Below, piece by piece: positions 1-8,637 of a DNA stretch of 17,671 nt (position 1 is its first letter; the number at the start of each line of letters is the position of its first letter). The notes under the pieces are model-generated. The model was not told the origin of the DNA and did no database searches. It was given only the letters and a program-made list of their open reading frames with translations. The translations under genes and the position numbers were made by a program. The stretch comes from CBDUEV01 sp965366365 (lineage in GTDB: Bacteria > Actinomycetota > Acidimicrobiia > Spongiisociales > JAENVV01), in the NCBI GenBank assembly GCA_965366365.1, contig CBDUEV010000061.1, forward strand, positions 1-17,671, given 5' to 3'.

Positions 1-1901
1 GCTCGATGGACCGACACTCCCCTGCCGACGGTGACGAAGCCGACGATGGCATCCCCCGGGACAGGGGCGCAGCATTTGGCGATCCGAACCCACACATCAT
101 CGAGTCCCTCGACCACGATACCGGTGCCGCTGGACCGGACCCTGCGCGACCGAGGAGGCGACAGCAGGTCGACGTCGTCCTCCTCCTCCGGTCGGACACG
201 CCGGACCAGGCGAGAGATCACAGCCCCGGCTCCAACGGAATTCTCGCCTACCCCCACATAGAGCATCTCGAGCGACTTGAGACCGAGTTCCTCGGCCACG
301 GCGGTGAGGTGGCGGTCCCGATCGGAGGCGCTCAAACCCAGACCTTCCTTGCGGAGAAGCAGCAGGACTTCTTCCCGGCCGTCGGCCAGGGCGGCCTCAC
401 GTCGCTCTTTCGAGAACCACTGACGGATCTTCGCCTTGGCCCGAGAGGTACGCACGAAGCCCAGCCAGTCGCGACTCGGGCCGGCCGATTGGGCGCGGGA
501 GGTGATCACCTCGACGATGTCTCCCGACTCCAGCTGGGAATCGAGCGCCACCAACCGACCGTTCACCTTGGCCCCGGTACAACGATGCCCAACCTCGGTG
601 TGCACCGTGTAGGCGAAATCGACCGGAGTTGCCCCACGGGGAAGACTGATCACGTCGCCCCGCGGGGTGACGACGAAGACCTCGTCCTGGTAGAGATCCA
701 ACTTGAGGTGAGCGAGGAACTCCTGAGGGTCCGAGTATTCCTCCTGGAGGACACGCAGGTCGGCCAGCCAAGGCAGGTTCTCGGTGCCCATCTTCTCCTT
801 GTAACGCCAATGGGCGGCGATGCCGTACTCGGCCCGATAGTGCATGTCATACGAGCGGATCTGCACCTCGAGGGGCTTCCCGTCCGGACCGATCACGGTC
901 GTATGGAGGCTTTGGTACAGATTGAACTTGGGCATGGCGATGTAATCCTTGAACCGCCCCTGCACGGGCGGCCACATCGAGTGGATCATGCCGAGGGCGG
1001 CGTAACAGTCCTTGACGTCGTGCGTGAGAATCCGCAGTCCGATCAGATCATGGATGTTTTCGAATTCCTGGCCGGTATCGACCATTTTCCGGTAGATCGA
1101 GTACACCTGTTTGGGGCGGCCGCTCACCTCTCCTTCGACACCAGCCGAGGCAAGGACGGACTCCACCTCCGCGATGGCTTTGACGATCAGCGCTTCCCGC
1201 TCGGGTGCTCGCTGCTCGATCTGATCAATGATCTCCTGGTGACGTTTCGGGTAGAGAATCTCGAAACAACGGTTCTCCATCTCATGTTTGATCTCCTGCA
1301 CGCCGAGTCGGTGCGCCAGAGGTGCGTACACGTCGATGGTCTCCCGTGCGACACGCTGCTGTTTTTGCGGCGGCAACGGTCCGAGGGTCTGTACGTTGTG
1401 CAGGCGGTCGGCGAGTTTGATGAGGAGAACCCGCACGTCCTGCGCCATCGCCACCACCATCTTGCGGATCGTGGCCGCCTGGGCTTCTTCCCTGCTGTCG
1501 AACTTGATCCGATCGAGTTTGGTCACCCCGTCGATGAGGTGAGCCACCTCCGCCCCGAATTCGATCTCGATCTCTTCGATGGTCAGCGGGGTGTCCTCCA
1601 CGGTGTCATGGAGCAGCGCGGCCACGAGCGTGTCTCGATCCATCCCGTAATCGGCCAGCGCCAACGCCACTGCCAGCGGGTGCGTGACGTACGGCTCTCC
1701 CGACTTGCGGAATTGACCGTCATGTTGGGTCCGGGCGATGTCGTAGGCGCGATACAGGGGCTCGTCGTCGATGCTCGGATGATGCGTGCGGAAGACCTGC
1801 ACGAGCGGAGCGACCTCCGCAGTCACGACCTCGGAGAACCCGCCCTCGGGTGCTACCCGATCGGGCAGTGGTTCGAGCCGGGCGCCCGACTCAGGTGGCA
1901 T
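1..1901 (-). CDS. rel: Bifunctional (p)ppGpp synthetase/hydrolase, 3' end cut by window
   Basis: RelA/SpoT homologue that makes and degrades the stringent-response alarmone (p)ppGpp in the cytosol. The window covers 633 codons. The N-terminal HD hydrolase domain has H74, the HDTVEDT motif at 98-104 and DRLHN at 165-169, so hydrolase residues look intact. The synthetase domain has DLIGLR (285-290), GRFKDY (315-320) and EVQIR (345-349). The RFKD form of the RXKD motif is the one known from bifunctional Rel enzymes, not the EXDD form of RelA. A TGS domain follows at about 407-468, and a Cys-Cys element (KCCAPVPGD, 609-617) starts the C-terminal zinc-finger-like domain. The final ACT domain lies outside the window. 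The ATG at 1901 is chosen because an in-frame stop sits just upstream and a GGTGAGG stretch precedes it closely. It overlaps the apt stop by 11 nt, which suggests coupling. Family and domain assignment are very secure. Confidence 0.97.
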   Translation of the reverse strand, partial: MPPESGARLEPLPDRVAPEGGFSEVVTAEVAPLVQVFRTHHPSIDDEPLYRAYDIARTQHDGQFRKSGEPYVTHPLAVALALADYGMDRDTLVAALLHDTVEDTPLTIEEIEIEFGAEVAHLIDGVTKLDRIKFDSREEAQAATIRKMVVAMAQDVRVLLIKLADRLHNVQTLGPLPPQKQQRVARETIDVYAPLAHRLGVQEIKHEMENRCFEILYPKRHQEIIDQIEQRAPEREALIVKAIAEVESVLASAGVEGEVSGRPKQVYSIYRKMVDTGQEFENIHDLIGLRILTHDVKDCYAALGMIHSMWPPVQGRFKDYIAMPKFNLYQSLHTTVIGPDGKPLEVQIRSYDMHYRAEYGIAAHWRYKEKMGTENLPWLADLRVLQEEYSDPQEFLAHLKLDLYQDEVFVVTPRGDVISLPRGATPVDFAYTVHTEVGHRCTGAKVNGRLVALDSQLESGDIVEVITSRAQSAGPSRDWLGFVRTSRAKAKIRQWFSKERREAALADGREEVLLLLRKEGLGLSASDRDRHLTAVAEELGLKSLEMLYVGVGENSVGAGAVISRLVRRVRPEEEDDVDLLSPPRSRRVRSSGTGIVVEGLDDVWVRIAKCCAPVPGDAIVGFVTVGRGVSVHR

Positions 1902-2418
1902 ACCTCACCAGCGTGGAGATCGGCACCCCGTTGAGCTTGCTTCGGCCATCGAGGAAAGCCAACTCGACATATACGCTGAACCCCACCACCGTCGCTCCGA
2001 TGTCGTCGAGCAGTTGAATGGCGGCCGCGGCGGTTCCCCCGGTGGCAATCACATCATCCACCAGGAGCACCCGATCGCCCGGCTTGACCGCGTCGGCGTG
2101 GACCTCGAGCGAGTCGGTGCCGTATTCGAGCTCGTAGTCGACCGATTTGGTCAGGGCCGGCAGCTTGCCCGGCTTGCGGATCGGCACGAAACCCGCCGCC
2201 AGTTCCAACGCCACCGGGGTGGCGAGGATGAAACCGCGTGCCTCGATGCCGGCCACGTGGGTGATCCCAGCATCGCGAAATGGCGCCGCCATGTCGGCCA
2301 CCACTCCTGCGAAGGCATTGGCGTCGGCGAGGACGGGGGTGATGTCCTTGAAGAGGATTCCCGCTTTCGGGAAGTCGAGGACGTCTCGGATCAACTCGAT
2401 GGAATGGTGGTCAGACAC
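1891..2418 (-). CDS. apt: Adenine phosphoribosyltransferase
   Basis: Salvages adenine by joining it to PRPP to give AMP. The 175-residue length is normal for the family. The N-terminal DFPKAGILFKDITP stretch (15-28), GIEARGF (57-63) and the PRPP-binding loop LLVDDVIATGGT (118-129) are all typical. The start is a GTG at 2418, with an in-frame TAG 12 nt upstream that excludes a longer form. No clear Shine-Dalgarno sequence precedes it. The gene overlaps rel by 11 nt and lies 61 nt after secF. The secF-apt-rel neighbourhood resembles that of mycobacteria, where an extra lipoprotein gene lies between secF and apt; that gene is absent here. Confidence 0.97.
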   Translation of the reverse strand: MSDHHSIELIRDVLDFPKAGILFKDITPVLADANAFAGVVADMAAPFRDAGITHVAGIEARGFILATPVALELAAGFVPIRKPGKLPALTKSVDYELEYGTDSLEVHADAVKPGDRVLLVDDVIATGGTAAAAIQLLDDIGATVVGFSVYVELAFLDGRSKLNGVPISTLVRYAT

Positions 2419-2446
2419 GTGAGGAGTCTACAACAGCCTGTGATCG

Positions 2447-2462
2447 CCGCCGCAAGCGGCGG
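2447..2462 (-). repeat. GC hairpin between secF and apt
   Basis: CCGCCG and CGGCGG form a perfect 6-bp stem around a CAAG tetraloop, 17 nt past the secF stop. No run of U follows on the minus strand, so this is not a standard intrinsic terminator. It could slow polymerase or protect an mRNA 3' end, but it could also be chance in GC-rich sequence. Confidence 0.35.
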
Positions 2463-2479
2463 GCCGCGCCACGCTCGCC

Positions 2480-3589
2480 CTACTTGCGGCGCTTCTTCTT
2501 GGGCGGTCGGGGACTGGCTCCAGGGGTCACCGGTGGACGACTGTCGAAGGTGCCGCCTTCCAGAGTGGGGGCCTTCTTGGGTTTGGCCACGGCACCCGTG
2601 GAGGGTCCCCCATCCTTGGGCCGACTCCTCCCCTCGACTCTTGCTCGCACCTGCTGCCAGTGTTCTTCTCCCTCTTTCCAGAGCGCCAGAAGCGGAGACG
2701 CAACGAAGATCGATGAGTAGGTGCCGGCGGCGATTCCGACGAACAGCGCCAGGGCGAAGTCTTGGAGGGTCCGCACACCTTGCACGATGCCCCCGATGAA
2801 CAGAATGCTGCCGACCGGCAACAGGCTGGTGAGCGACGTGTTGATCGACCGCATCAGCACCTGATTCATCGCCACGTTGACGACGTCCGAATAGGTCATC
2901 TTCTCGTCTGCCTCGTCGACGATCTCATCGATCTTGTCGTACACGACCACCGTGTCGTACAGCGAATAGCCGAGGATGGTCAGCACTGCCACCACGGTGG
3001 AAGGGGTGACCTCGAATCCCGTCAGCGAATACACCCCGGCGGTGATGATCAGATCGTGGAAGAGAGCTGCCAGCGCACCCAGCGCCATACGCCACTCGAA
3101 CCGAAGGCTGATGAACAGGGTCACGACCCCGAGAAAGACCAGCAGGGCGATGAGAGCGCTACGAGCGATCTGGGCGCCGAAGGTGGGGCCGACCGATTCA
3201 ACCGACGACTCCTCGACGGTCACTCCCGTCAGGTCGGCGACAGCCCGAACTACTTCATTCTGGCGCTCGTCGACCAGGAAGACAGTCCGGATCCGGAAGG
3301 ACTCGGCACCGTCGCCGAGCTCCTCGATCCGGGCACCCGTGATGCCAACGCGAGCCAGTTCGGCTCGCACGTCGGACACATCGACGCCGGCGACGTTTTC
3401 CACTTGAATCGCCAGCCCGCCTTCGAAGTCGAGACTGAGATTCAGACCCAACTCGCCGATTCCGTTGCGGGACAGGAGACTGAGCAGCGAGATGGCGAGG
3501 ATCACACCGGAGATGATCAACCAACGTTTCCGTTGCCCCACGAAATCGATGTGCGTGTCGGCTCTGAACAGCTTCCGGTAGACGCTCAT
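2480..3589 (-). CDS. secF: Protein translocase subunit SecF
   Basis: Inner-membrane partner of SecD that uses the proton-motive force to help pull secreted proteins through SecYEG. It has 369 residues. Helix 1 is at about 23-40, followed by the family motif DFEGG (54-58) and an extracytoplasmic domain. Five further helices lie between about 144 and 304, including the conserved GYSLYDTVVVYDKI (207-220) and RSINTSLTS (247-255). A tail of about 60 residues rich in Pro, Lys and Arg ends in KKKRRK and is probably a disordered cytosolic extension. The ATG overlaps the secD stop in an ATGA junction, so the two proteins are probably made in step. Confidence 0.97.
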   Translation of the reverse strand: MSVYRKLFRADTHIDFVGQRKRWLIISGVILAISLLSLLSRNGIGELGLNLSLDFEGGLAIQVENVAGVDVSDVRAELARVGITGARIEELGDGAESFRIRTVFLVDERQNEVVRAVADLTGVTVEESSVESVGPTFGAQIARSALIALLVFLGVVTLFISLRFEWRMALGALAALFHDLIITAGVYSLTGFEVTPSTVVAVLTILGYSLYDTVVVYDKIDEIVDEADEKMTYSDVVNVAMNQVLMRSINTSLTSLLPVGSILFIGGIVQGVRTLQDFALALFVGIAAGTYSSIFVASPLLALWKEGEEHWQQVRARVEGRSRPKDGGPSTGAVAKPKKAPTLEGGTFDSRPPVTPGASPRPPKKKRRK

Positions 3590-5040
3590 GTCGTAGCCCC
3601 CGAGGCGCCGCGAATACTGAAGGCTCCCCCCTCACCCATGCGCCCACTCCCGACCAGCGCAACGGCGTGGCGGGTGTAGAGCCGGACGACGATGATGTCC
3701 AGGAACGTGGCGATGCCCAGCGCCAGGGCAAACCCCTTGACCGGGCCGATGGCCAGCACATAGAGCAACAGTGCCCCCATCATCGAGACGGTATCGGCTG
3801 TGAGGATCGTGCGGAACGCTCTCGTGAATCCCACTTCGAGAGCTTCCTCCAAGGCGTGGCCGCGGCGAAGTTCTTCCTTGATCCTCTCGAAATAGACGAT
3901 GTAGCTATCGGCAGTGATTCCGACCGAGACCACGATGCCGGTCACGCCTGCCAGGGTCAGGTTGAGTCCATTGAACTCACCGAGGAGCGTATAGATGCTC
4001 AGGAGCAGGGTCCCGAACACCGAAAGCCCGACCACGGCCACCAACCCCAGCGCCCGGTAGTAGGAGACGAGAACCACGATCACCAGCGCCAGACCGACCA
4101 AACCGGCGGTGATCCCCGTCCGAAGCGAATCCGAACCCAAGGTGGCGGACACCTTCTGGAGCTGGCTCCGCTCGAGCTCAACAGGCAACGAGCCGTATCG
4201 GAGAACGATGGAAAGGTCTTCGGCCTCGCCTTGGGCTTCCAAGCCCGATCCACCCATCGTGATCTGGGCGGTCCCACCCGTGATGCCCTGATTGGGGTCG
4301 ACACCGGTGTTCACACCAGGGGCGGTGATGACTTCGCCGTCCAGGACGATCGCCACTCTTCGATGGGTCGGATCCGAGTATCCGGCGGCGGCGGCGGTGA
4401 GAGCCGCGAACTTGTCGGCGCCCTCGTTGTCCAGGACCAGAGACACCGCCCAAAGTCCGGTCGGGTCGATCTGCGGTACCGAGTCCTCGACATCGGTCCC
4501 CAGCAGCTCCGCCGGCCCCACGAGGTATTCCGCCACGATGGAGCCTTCGTCGTCGTACTCGGGCAGCCAGGCAGCCTTGTCGAGGTCGTCGGAAAGGGCG
4601 AGGCCGGTGGTGGGATCGGTCTCCACTTCCTCGACGCCATCGCAGGCGTCCGGGACGTCGGGAGTCTCGAAGGGGTTGCCAAGCTCGTTGCGCACGTCGC
4701 AGACCGCCCGGAAAGACAGCTGCCCGGTCTGTCCGATCACGGCGAGGGCGTCCTCCTGATTCGTGATTCCAGGAAGCTGGACCAGCACGTTGCGATCCCC
4801 GGAAATGGAGATCTCCGGCTCCTGCACGTCGCCCAGCCCCTCGATGCGATTGCGCATGACTTCGACGGCGGTTTCGAGCACATCCGGTTCTGTGCCCTCC
4901 GGAGCGGTGAGGATCACCGAAATACCTCCCTGCAGGTCGAGACCCAGCTTGGGTGACAGACCCTCGGCGATGAGGAGACCAACACCTCCCCAGGCGATCA
5001 ACACGATGAACAGGAGGCGCATCCAATGCGAGCGCATCAC
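3586..5040 (-). CDS. secD: Protein translocase subunit SecD
   Basis: Large subunit of the SecDF export motor, 484 residues. Helix 1 is at about 8-25 and the signature LGLDLQGG at 32-39. A long extracytoplasmic region follows (about 40-305) with two cysteines, C114 and C133, that could pair outside the cell. Five helices lie from about 307 to 464. The segment with TADSYIVYFERIKEEL (376-391) replaces the DAN-type motif of proteobacterial SecD; as I recall, actinobacterial SecD proteins have a similar TADS form. Two starts are possible: GTG at 5040 (4-nt overlap with yajC) or the next codon, ATG at 5037 (1-nt overlap). It sits in the order yajC-secD-secF. Confidence 0.97.
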   Translation of the reverse strand: MMRSHWMRLLFIVLIAWGGVGLLIAEGLSPKLGLDLQGGISVILTAPEGTEPDVLETAVEVMRNRIEGLGDVQEPEISISGDRNVLVQLPGITNQEDALAVIGQTGQLSFRAVCDVRNELGNPFETPDVPDACDGVEEVETDPTTGLALSDDLDKAAWLPEYDDEGSIVAEYLVGPAELLGTDVEDSVPQIDPTGLWAVSLVLDNEGADKFAALTAAAAGYSDPTHRRVAIVLDGEVITAPGVNTGVDPNQGITGGTAQITMGGSGLEAQGEAEDLSIVLRYGSLPVELERSQLQKVSATLGSDSLRTGITAGLVGLALVIVVLVSYYRALGLVAVVGLSVFGTLLLSIYTLLGEFNGLNLTLAGVTGIVVSVGITADSYIVYFERIKEELRRGHALEEALEVGFTRAFRTILTADTVSMMGALLLYVLAIGPVKGFALALGIATFLDIIVVRLYTRHAVALVGSGRMGEGGAFSIRGASGATT

Positions 5041-5315
5041 TCGTCCGTCTCGATTCGCTCGGCCACGGCTCGCCGATCCAAGCGTGCCCGCCCCTCTACC
5101 AGCTGGAGGGTGACAGAGTCGTCATCGGCCTCCACGACCTTGCCGAAGAGTCCACCGAGAGTGCGTACCTCGTCGCCGACCTCGATAGAGGCCGAGAGAG
5201 CCTGCTGTTGTTGGAGGCGCCGGCGCTGAGGACGCAGGACCAGGAAGTAGAAAATCAGCGCCAGCGAGCCGAACAGAATCAACGACCCGAGAAGGGATCC
5301 ATCTGATTGGGTCAT
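5037..5315 (-). CDS. yajC: Preprotein translocase subunit YajC
   Basis: Small single-span membrane protein that associates with SecDF and the Sec translocon. The 92 residues contain one hydrophobic helix (about 8-27), then a basic LRPQRRR stretch and a cytosolic domain with VGDEVRTLGGLFGKV (46-60), the usual YajC pattern. A GGAGGA Shine-Dalgarno lies about 10 nt upstream of the chosen ATG. An earlier ATG between them reads a different frame and is rejected. The stop overlaps the secD start. Confidence 0.95.
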   Translation of the reverse strand: MTQSDGSLLGSLILFGSLALIFYFLVLRPQRRRLQQQQALSASIEVGDEVRTLGGLFGKVVEADDDSVTLQLVEGRARLDRRAVAERIETDE

Positions 5316-5401
5316 ATGCGTTCATTCCTCCGGGGCAGGCGGCGGCCCGAAGCCGGCGGCCGGGCCAACAAAATCGACCTGATCAGCAGGCCAAGCGTTG
5401 G

Positions 5402-5407
5402 ATGATA
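5402..5407 (-). promoter_or_regulatory. Possible -10 element upstream of yajC
   Basis: The 172-nt gap between tgt and yajC (5316-5487) is one of the few large breaks in the minus-strand series. It contains TATCAT, a five-of-six match to the sigma-70 -10 box, which would give a leader of about 80 nt. No convincing -35 box lies 16-18 nt upstream. The rest of the gap is GC-rich and shows no convincing gene. The call is weak. Confidence 0.25.
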
Positions 5408-5487
5408 GCGGGAGACGGACGGCCCGCCGCAGACCGATGCTCGCCACCGACCCCCACGGTGCACTGAGCCGGCCCCGGGCGCACCCA

Positions 5488-6606
5488 TCACGATCCTGGC
5501 CGAGTGGCAAACCCACGTCGGGACCGATGGTCGAGACGGAATGTCTCGAAACGTCCTTCGAGGATGGCCTGGCGCGCCTCGCGGAGTACCCCGAGCGTGT
5601 AGGTGAGGTTGTGCATCGACAGGAGCCGCATGGCGGTGAGCTCGCCGGTCATGACCAGATGCCGGAGGTAGGCCCTCGAATAGGTAGCGCACGTCGGACA
5701 GGGGCAGTCTGCTTGGAGGGGATCGCCATCGGCTCGGAACTCGGCGCGTCGGATGTTGAAGTCGCCCGTCGGGGTGAGGACCTTGCCATGACGGGCAAGA
5801 CGCGTCGGCAGCACGCAGTCGAACATGTCGGCGCCTCGACCCACCGCGTCGAGCACACCCTCGGTGTCGCCGAGTCCCATTACGTAGCGCACCTTGTCGG
5901 TCGGTAGCTCGGCGAGGGCCGCTTCGAGTGCCTGGTTGCGCTCTTCTGGCGGCTCGCCAACGGACAGACCGCCGATGCCAAACCCGGCGAAGCCCAGGTC
6001 GGCGGTGGAGCGGGCGCTCTCGGCTCTCAGGTCGGGATCGACGCCTCCCTGCACGATTCCGAACAGGGCCTGATCTGCCCGGGTGTGACTCGCCAGAGAA
6101 CGCTCGGCCCACCGCAGGGTCCGGTGCATCGCTCTTTCCACAGCTTGCCGAGGCGCAGGAAGGCCGATGCACTCATCGAGAACCATGGCGATGTCGGGGC
6201 CGAGGAGCTGCTGGACCGCCACCGCATCTTCAGGGCTGAGTTCCACGCGGGACCCGTCGTAGGTGGAGCGGAATACGGCACCCTCTTCGGTGATCTTCGG
6301 TTCGAGCGAGAAGATCTGGAACCCGCCCGAGTCGGTGAGGATCGGCCCGTCCCACCCCATGAAACGATGGAGCCCGCCCAGCTCGGAGACCAACTCCGCA
6401 CCCGGCCGAAGCAGGAGGTGGTAGGTGTTGGCGAGCACCATCTGCGAGCCGACGGAGCGAAGGTCCTCGGAGTCGAGCGACCGTACCGTCGCACGGGTGC
6501 CCACGGGCATGAACCCCGGCGTCTCGAAGACACCGTGCGGAGTATGCAGAACTCCGGCGCGGGCCGGTCCGTCCGCGCCGGTGACGCTGTGGGTGACCGG
6601 AATCAC
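5488..6606 (-). CDS. tgt: tRNA-guanine transglycosylase (queuosine synthesis)
   Basis: Exchanges guanine 34 in the anticodon of tRNAs with GUN anticodons for the queuosine precursor preQ1. With the GTG start at 6606 the protein has 372 residues, normal for the bacterial enzyme. Seen are TDSGGFQ (91-97, with D92), FGIVQGG (182-188), the GGLSVGE loop (212-218), the nucleophile region MFDCVLPTR (261-269, D263), and zinc ligands C301, C303, C306 and H332. The GTG is chosen because it gives a 4-nt GTGA overlap with the queA stop and has GAGAGGAAG just upstream. A longer ATG version from 6690 would overlap queA by 88 nt and add unconserved residues. The next enzyme of the pathway, queA, is the upstream neighbour. 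Confidence 0.96.
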   Translation of the reverse strand: MIPVTHSVTGADGPARAGVLHTPHGVFETPGFMPVGTRATVRSLDSEDLRSVGSQMVLANTYHLLLRPGAELVSELGGLHRFMGWDGPILTDSGGFQIFSLEPKITEEGAVFRSTYDGSRVELSPEDAVAVQQLLGPDIAMVLDECIGLPAPRQAVERAMHRTLRWAERSLASHTRADQALFGIVQGGVDPDLRAESARSTADLGFAGFGIGGLSVGEPPEERNQALEAALAELPTDKVRYVMGLGDTEGVLDAVGRGADMFDCVLPTRLARHGKVLTPTGDFNIRRAEFRADGDPLQADCPCPTCATYSRAYLRHLVMTGELTAMRLLSMHNLTYTLGVLREARQAILEGRFETFRLDHRSRRGFATRPGS

Positions 6607-7604
6607 GACTTCCTCTCGATGTAGCAGGCGTCTCCGAATGAGAGGAAACGGTAACCCCTCTCGAGAGCGACGGCGTAGACCTGGCGCCATCCTTCTCCGA
6701 GGAGGGCAGCGATCATGACCACCAGGGTCGAGCCCGGGACGTGGAAGTTCGTGACGAGGCCGTCGACCACCTGAAAGGTGTACCCGGGTCGGATGAACAG
6801 GTCGGTGGCCCAGCGACCGGTTCGGAATGACTCACCGGTCCACGCGCTCTCGAGCGTGCGGGCGACTGTGGTGCCGATGGCGACGACCCTCGACCCTCGC
6901 TCCCGCGCCTGGAGAATCGCTGCAGCCGTTGCCTCAGGAACCTCGAGCCACTCGGAGTGCATGACGTGATCATCGAGAGAATCCGCGGTGATGGGCCGAA
7001 ACGTGTCGAGCCCGACCTCGAGGTCGATCGAAGCCACCGCAATCTTCCGTTCCGACAACGCCTCGAGCACAGTCTTCGTGAAATGGAGGCCGGCCGTGGG
7101 CGCGGCCGCCGAGCCCACCCGCTGGGCATACACGGTCTGGTAGCGCTCGGATTCCGTGAGGGGGCGGCGAATGTAGGGAGGGAGTGGCATCACCCCGCAA
7201 CGGGCGGCCACCTCCTCGGCGTCGCCGTCGAATCGGACCACCACCTCACCATCCACCGGGTCGGTTTCGACTTCGGCGACGTCGTCCCCGAACAGGAGTC
7301 GGGTCCCCGTCCTGATCCGGCGGGCAGGCTTGACGAGGGACTTCCAACGGTGTTTGTCGAGACGTTCGAGGAGGAGGAGCTCGGCCGCTCCCCCGGTTTC
7401 CTTCTCTCCGAGCAAACGGGCCGGTCGCACCCTCGTCGAGTTGACGACAACGAGGTCGCCCGGGTCGAGCATGTCGGGGAGGTCGACGAAGAGGCGATCT
7501 TCCATCGTGCGCGTATCGAGGAGTCGGGCGGCGTGACGCGGTTCGATCGGTGTCTGCGCCACGGCAGACTCAGGGAGGTGATAGTGGTATTCGCTGCGAA
7601 GCAC
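6603..7604 (-). CDS. queA: S-adenosylmethionine:tRNA ribosyltransferase-isomerase
   Basis: Transfers and isomerises the ribosyl part of SAM onto preQ1 already placed in tRNA by Tgt, giving epoxyqueuosine. The GTG at 7604 gives 333 residues. Conserved features are YHLPE (8-12), VNSTRVRPARLLG (54-66), AAPTAGLHF (167-175), the MHSE motif (215-218), VVAIGTTVARTLES (240-253) and TNFHVPGSTL (285-294). The GTG follows the ruvB stop by 4 nt and places the first conserved motif at the expected distance from the start. The longer open frame to 7772 overlaps ruvB and has no QueA-like sequence. The Shine-Dalgarno is weak (GAGGG, very close), so coupling to ruvB translation is plausible. Confidence 0.96.
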   Translation of the reverse strand: MLRSEYHYHLPESAVAQTPIEPRHAARLLDTRTMEDRLFVDLPDMLDPGDLVVVNSTRVRPARLLGEKETGGAAELLLLERLDKHRWKSLVKPARRIRTGTRLLFGDDVAEVETDPVDGEVVVRFDGDAEEVAARCGVMPLPPYIRRPLTESERYQTVYAQRVGSAAAPTAGLHFTKTVLEALSERKIAVASIDLEVGLDTFRPITADSLDDHVMHSEWLEVPEATAAAILQARERGSRVVAIGTTVARTLESAWTGESFRTGRWATDLFIRPGYTFQVVDGLVTNFHVPGSTLVVMIAALLGEGWRQVYAVALERGYRFLSFGDACYIERKS

Positions 7605-7608
7605 GCCC

Positions 7609-8637
7609 TCAGTCGAGCAGCGTCGGCTGAGTTTCGCCAAACGGATGTTGGATCCCGAGATGCGTGTAGGCGGCCAGCGTGGCCACTCGACCTCGCGGGG
7701 TTCGAGACAGGAATCCCAGCTGAAGGAGGAACGGTTCGTAGGCATCCTCGACCGTCTCGGGCTCTTCGCCAACCGCTATGGCGAGAGTGGAGAGGCCGAC
7801 TGGTCCTCCGTTGAACTTGGTCACCACGGCATGGAGGATGGCGCGGTCCACCTTGTCGAGTCCGATCTCGTCGACTTCGAACACCTCCAGGGCGAGTCTG
7901 GCGGTCGTCTGGTCGACCACGCCGTCTGCCCGGGCAACGGCATAGTCGCGCATCCTTGCCAGGAGCCGGTTGGCGATCCGAGGCGTTCCGCGGCTGCGCC
8001 CGGCGACGAGTTCGGCTCCCTCCGGCGTGACGGGCACGTCGAGAATCTGAGACGACCGCGCCACGATTTGCTCCAGTTCAGCGGGTTCGTAGTAGTCCAG
8101 CTTGTCCACGATGCCGAACCGGTCGCGCAAGGGGGCGGCCACCTTTCCTTTGCGGGTGGTGGCCGCGACGAGCGTGAAACGAGGGAGGTCGAGCCGAATC
8201 GACTGGGCGGAAGGCCCCTTGCCGAGGACGATGTCGAGTTGGAAATCCTCCATGGCCGGGTAGAGCACCTCTTCCACGGCGCGGGGAAGACGGTGGATCT
8301 CATCGATGAAGAAGACGTCTCCTTCATCGAGGTTGGTGATGATCGAGGCCAGGTCACCGGGCCTTTCGAGCGCCGGCCCGGAGGTGATGCGGAGTCGCGA
8401 GCCCATCTCGTTGGCGATGATCGAAGCCAGCGTGGTCTTGCCGAGTCCCGGCGGACCGGACAACAGCACGTGATCGAGCGAAGTGCCCAAGGTGCGCGCC
8501 GCATCCAACGAGATGAGCAGACGCTCCTTCAGCATGGTCTGTCCGACGAAATCGTCGAGAGTCTGGGGCCGGAGCGTCGCCTCGGTGGCGTCGTCTTCGG
8601 GGAGCGGGGTGACGGCGAGCACGCTTTCTTCCCGCAT
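7609..8637 (-). CDS. ruvB: Holliday junction branch migration ATPase RuvB
   Basis: AAA+ motor that, with RuvA, drives branch migration of Holliday junctions. The 342-residue length is typical. Walker A is GPPGLGKT (61-68), Walker B FFIDEI (109-114), sensor 1 is in the AATTR segment (158-162), and the arginine-finger region is PLRDRFG (169-175). The C-terminal winged helix ends with TPRGRVAT. The stretch between TTR and PLRDRFG reads KGKVAA, more basic than the usual AG(L/M)L(T/S)(S/A). The ATG overlaps the ruvA stop by 1 nt (TGATG). Confidence 0.97.
   Translation of the reverse strand: MREESVLAVTPLPEDDATEATLRPQTLDDFVGQTMLKERLLISLDAARTLGTSLDHVLLSGPPGLGKTTLASIIANEMGSRLRITSGPALERPGDLASIITNLDEGDVFFIDEIHRLPRAVEEVLYPAMEDFQLDIVLGKGPSAQSIRLDLPRFTLVAATTRKGKVAAPLRDRFGIVDKLDYYEPAELEQIVARSSQILDVPVTPEGAELVAGRSRGTPRIANRLLARMRDYAVARADGVVDQTTARLALEVFEVDEIGLDKVDRAILHAVVTKFNGGPVGLSTLAIAVGEEPETVEDAYEPFLLQLGFLSRTPRGRVATLAAYTHLGIQHPFGETQPTLLD

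Noticed and set aside
6..1934. Plus-strand open frame of 642 codons
   Set aside because: Lies antisense to rel, whose minus-strand translation carries all HD, synthetase and TGS motifs. The plus-strand product has no recognisable domain; long antisense frames are expected in GC-rich coding DNA.
1786..4956. Plus-strand open frames of 305 to 429 codons opposite apt, secF and secD
   Set aside because: All mirror clearly identified minus-strand genes and have low-complexity, His/Asp/Gly-rich translations typical of shadow frames.
5322..5516. Possible 64-residue gene between tgt and yajC
   Set aside because: Begins inside tgt, is Pro/Gly/Arg-rich, lacks a clear ribosome binding site and resembles nothing known to me.
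6607..6690. N-terminal extension of tgt to an upstream ATG
   Set aside because: Would overlap queA by 88 nt and add Arg-rich residues unlike Tgt; the GTG at 6606 has a ribosome binding site and a 4-nt overlap.
7605..7772. N-terminal extension of queA
   Set aside because: Overlaps ruvB and has no QueA similarity; family similarity begins directly at the GTG at 7604.
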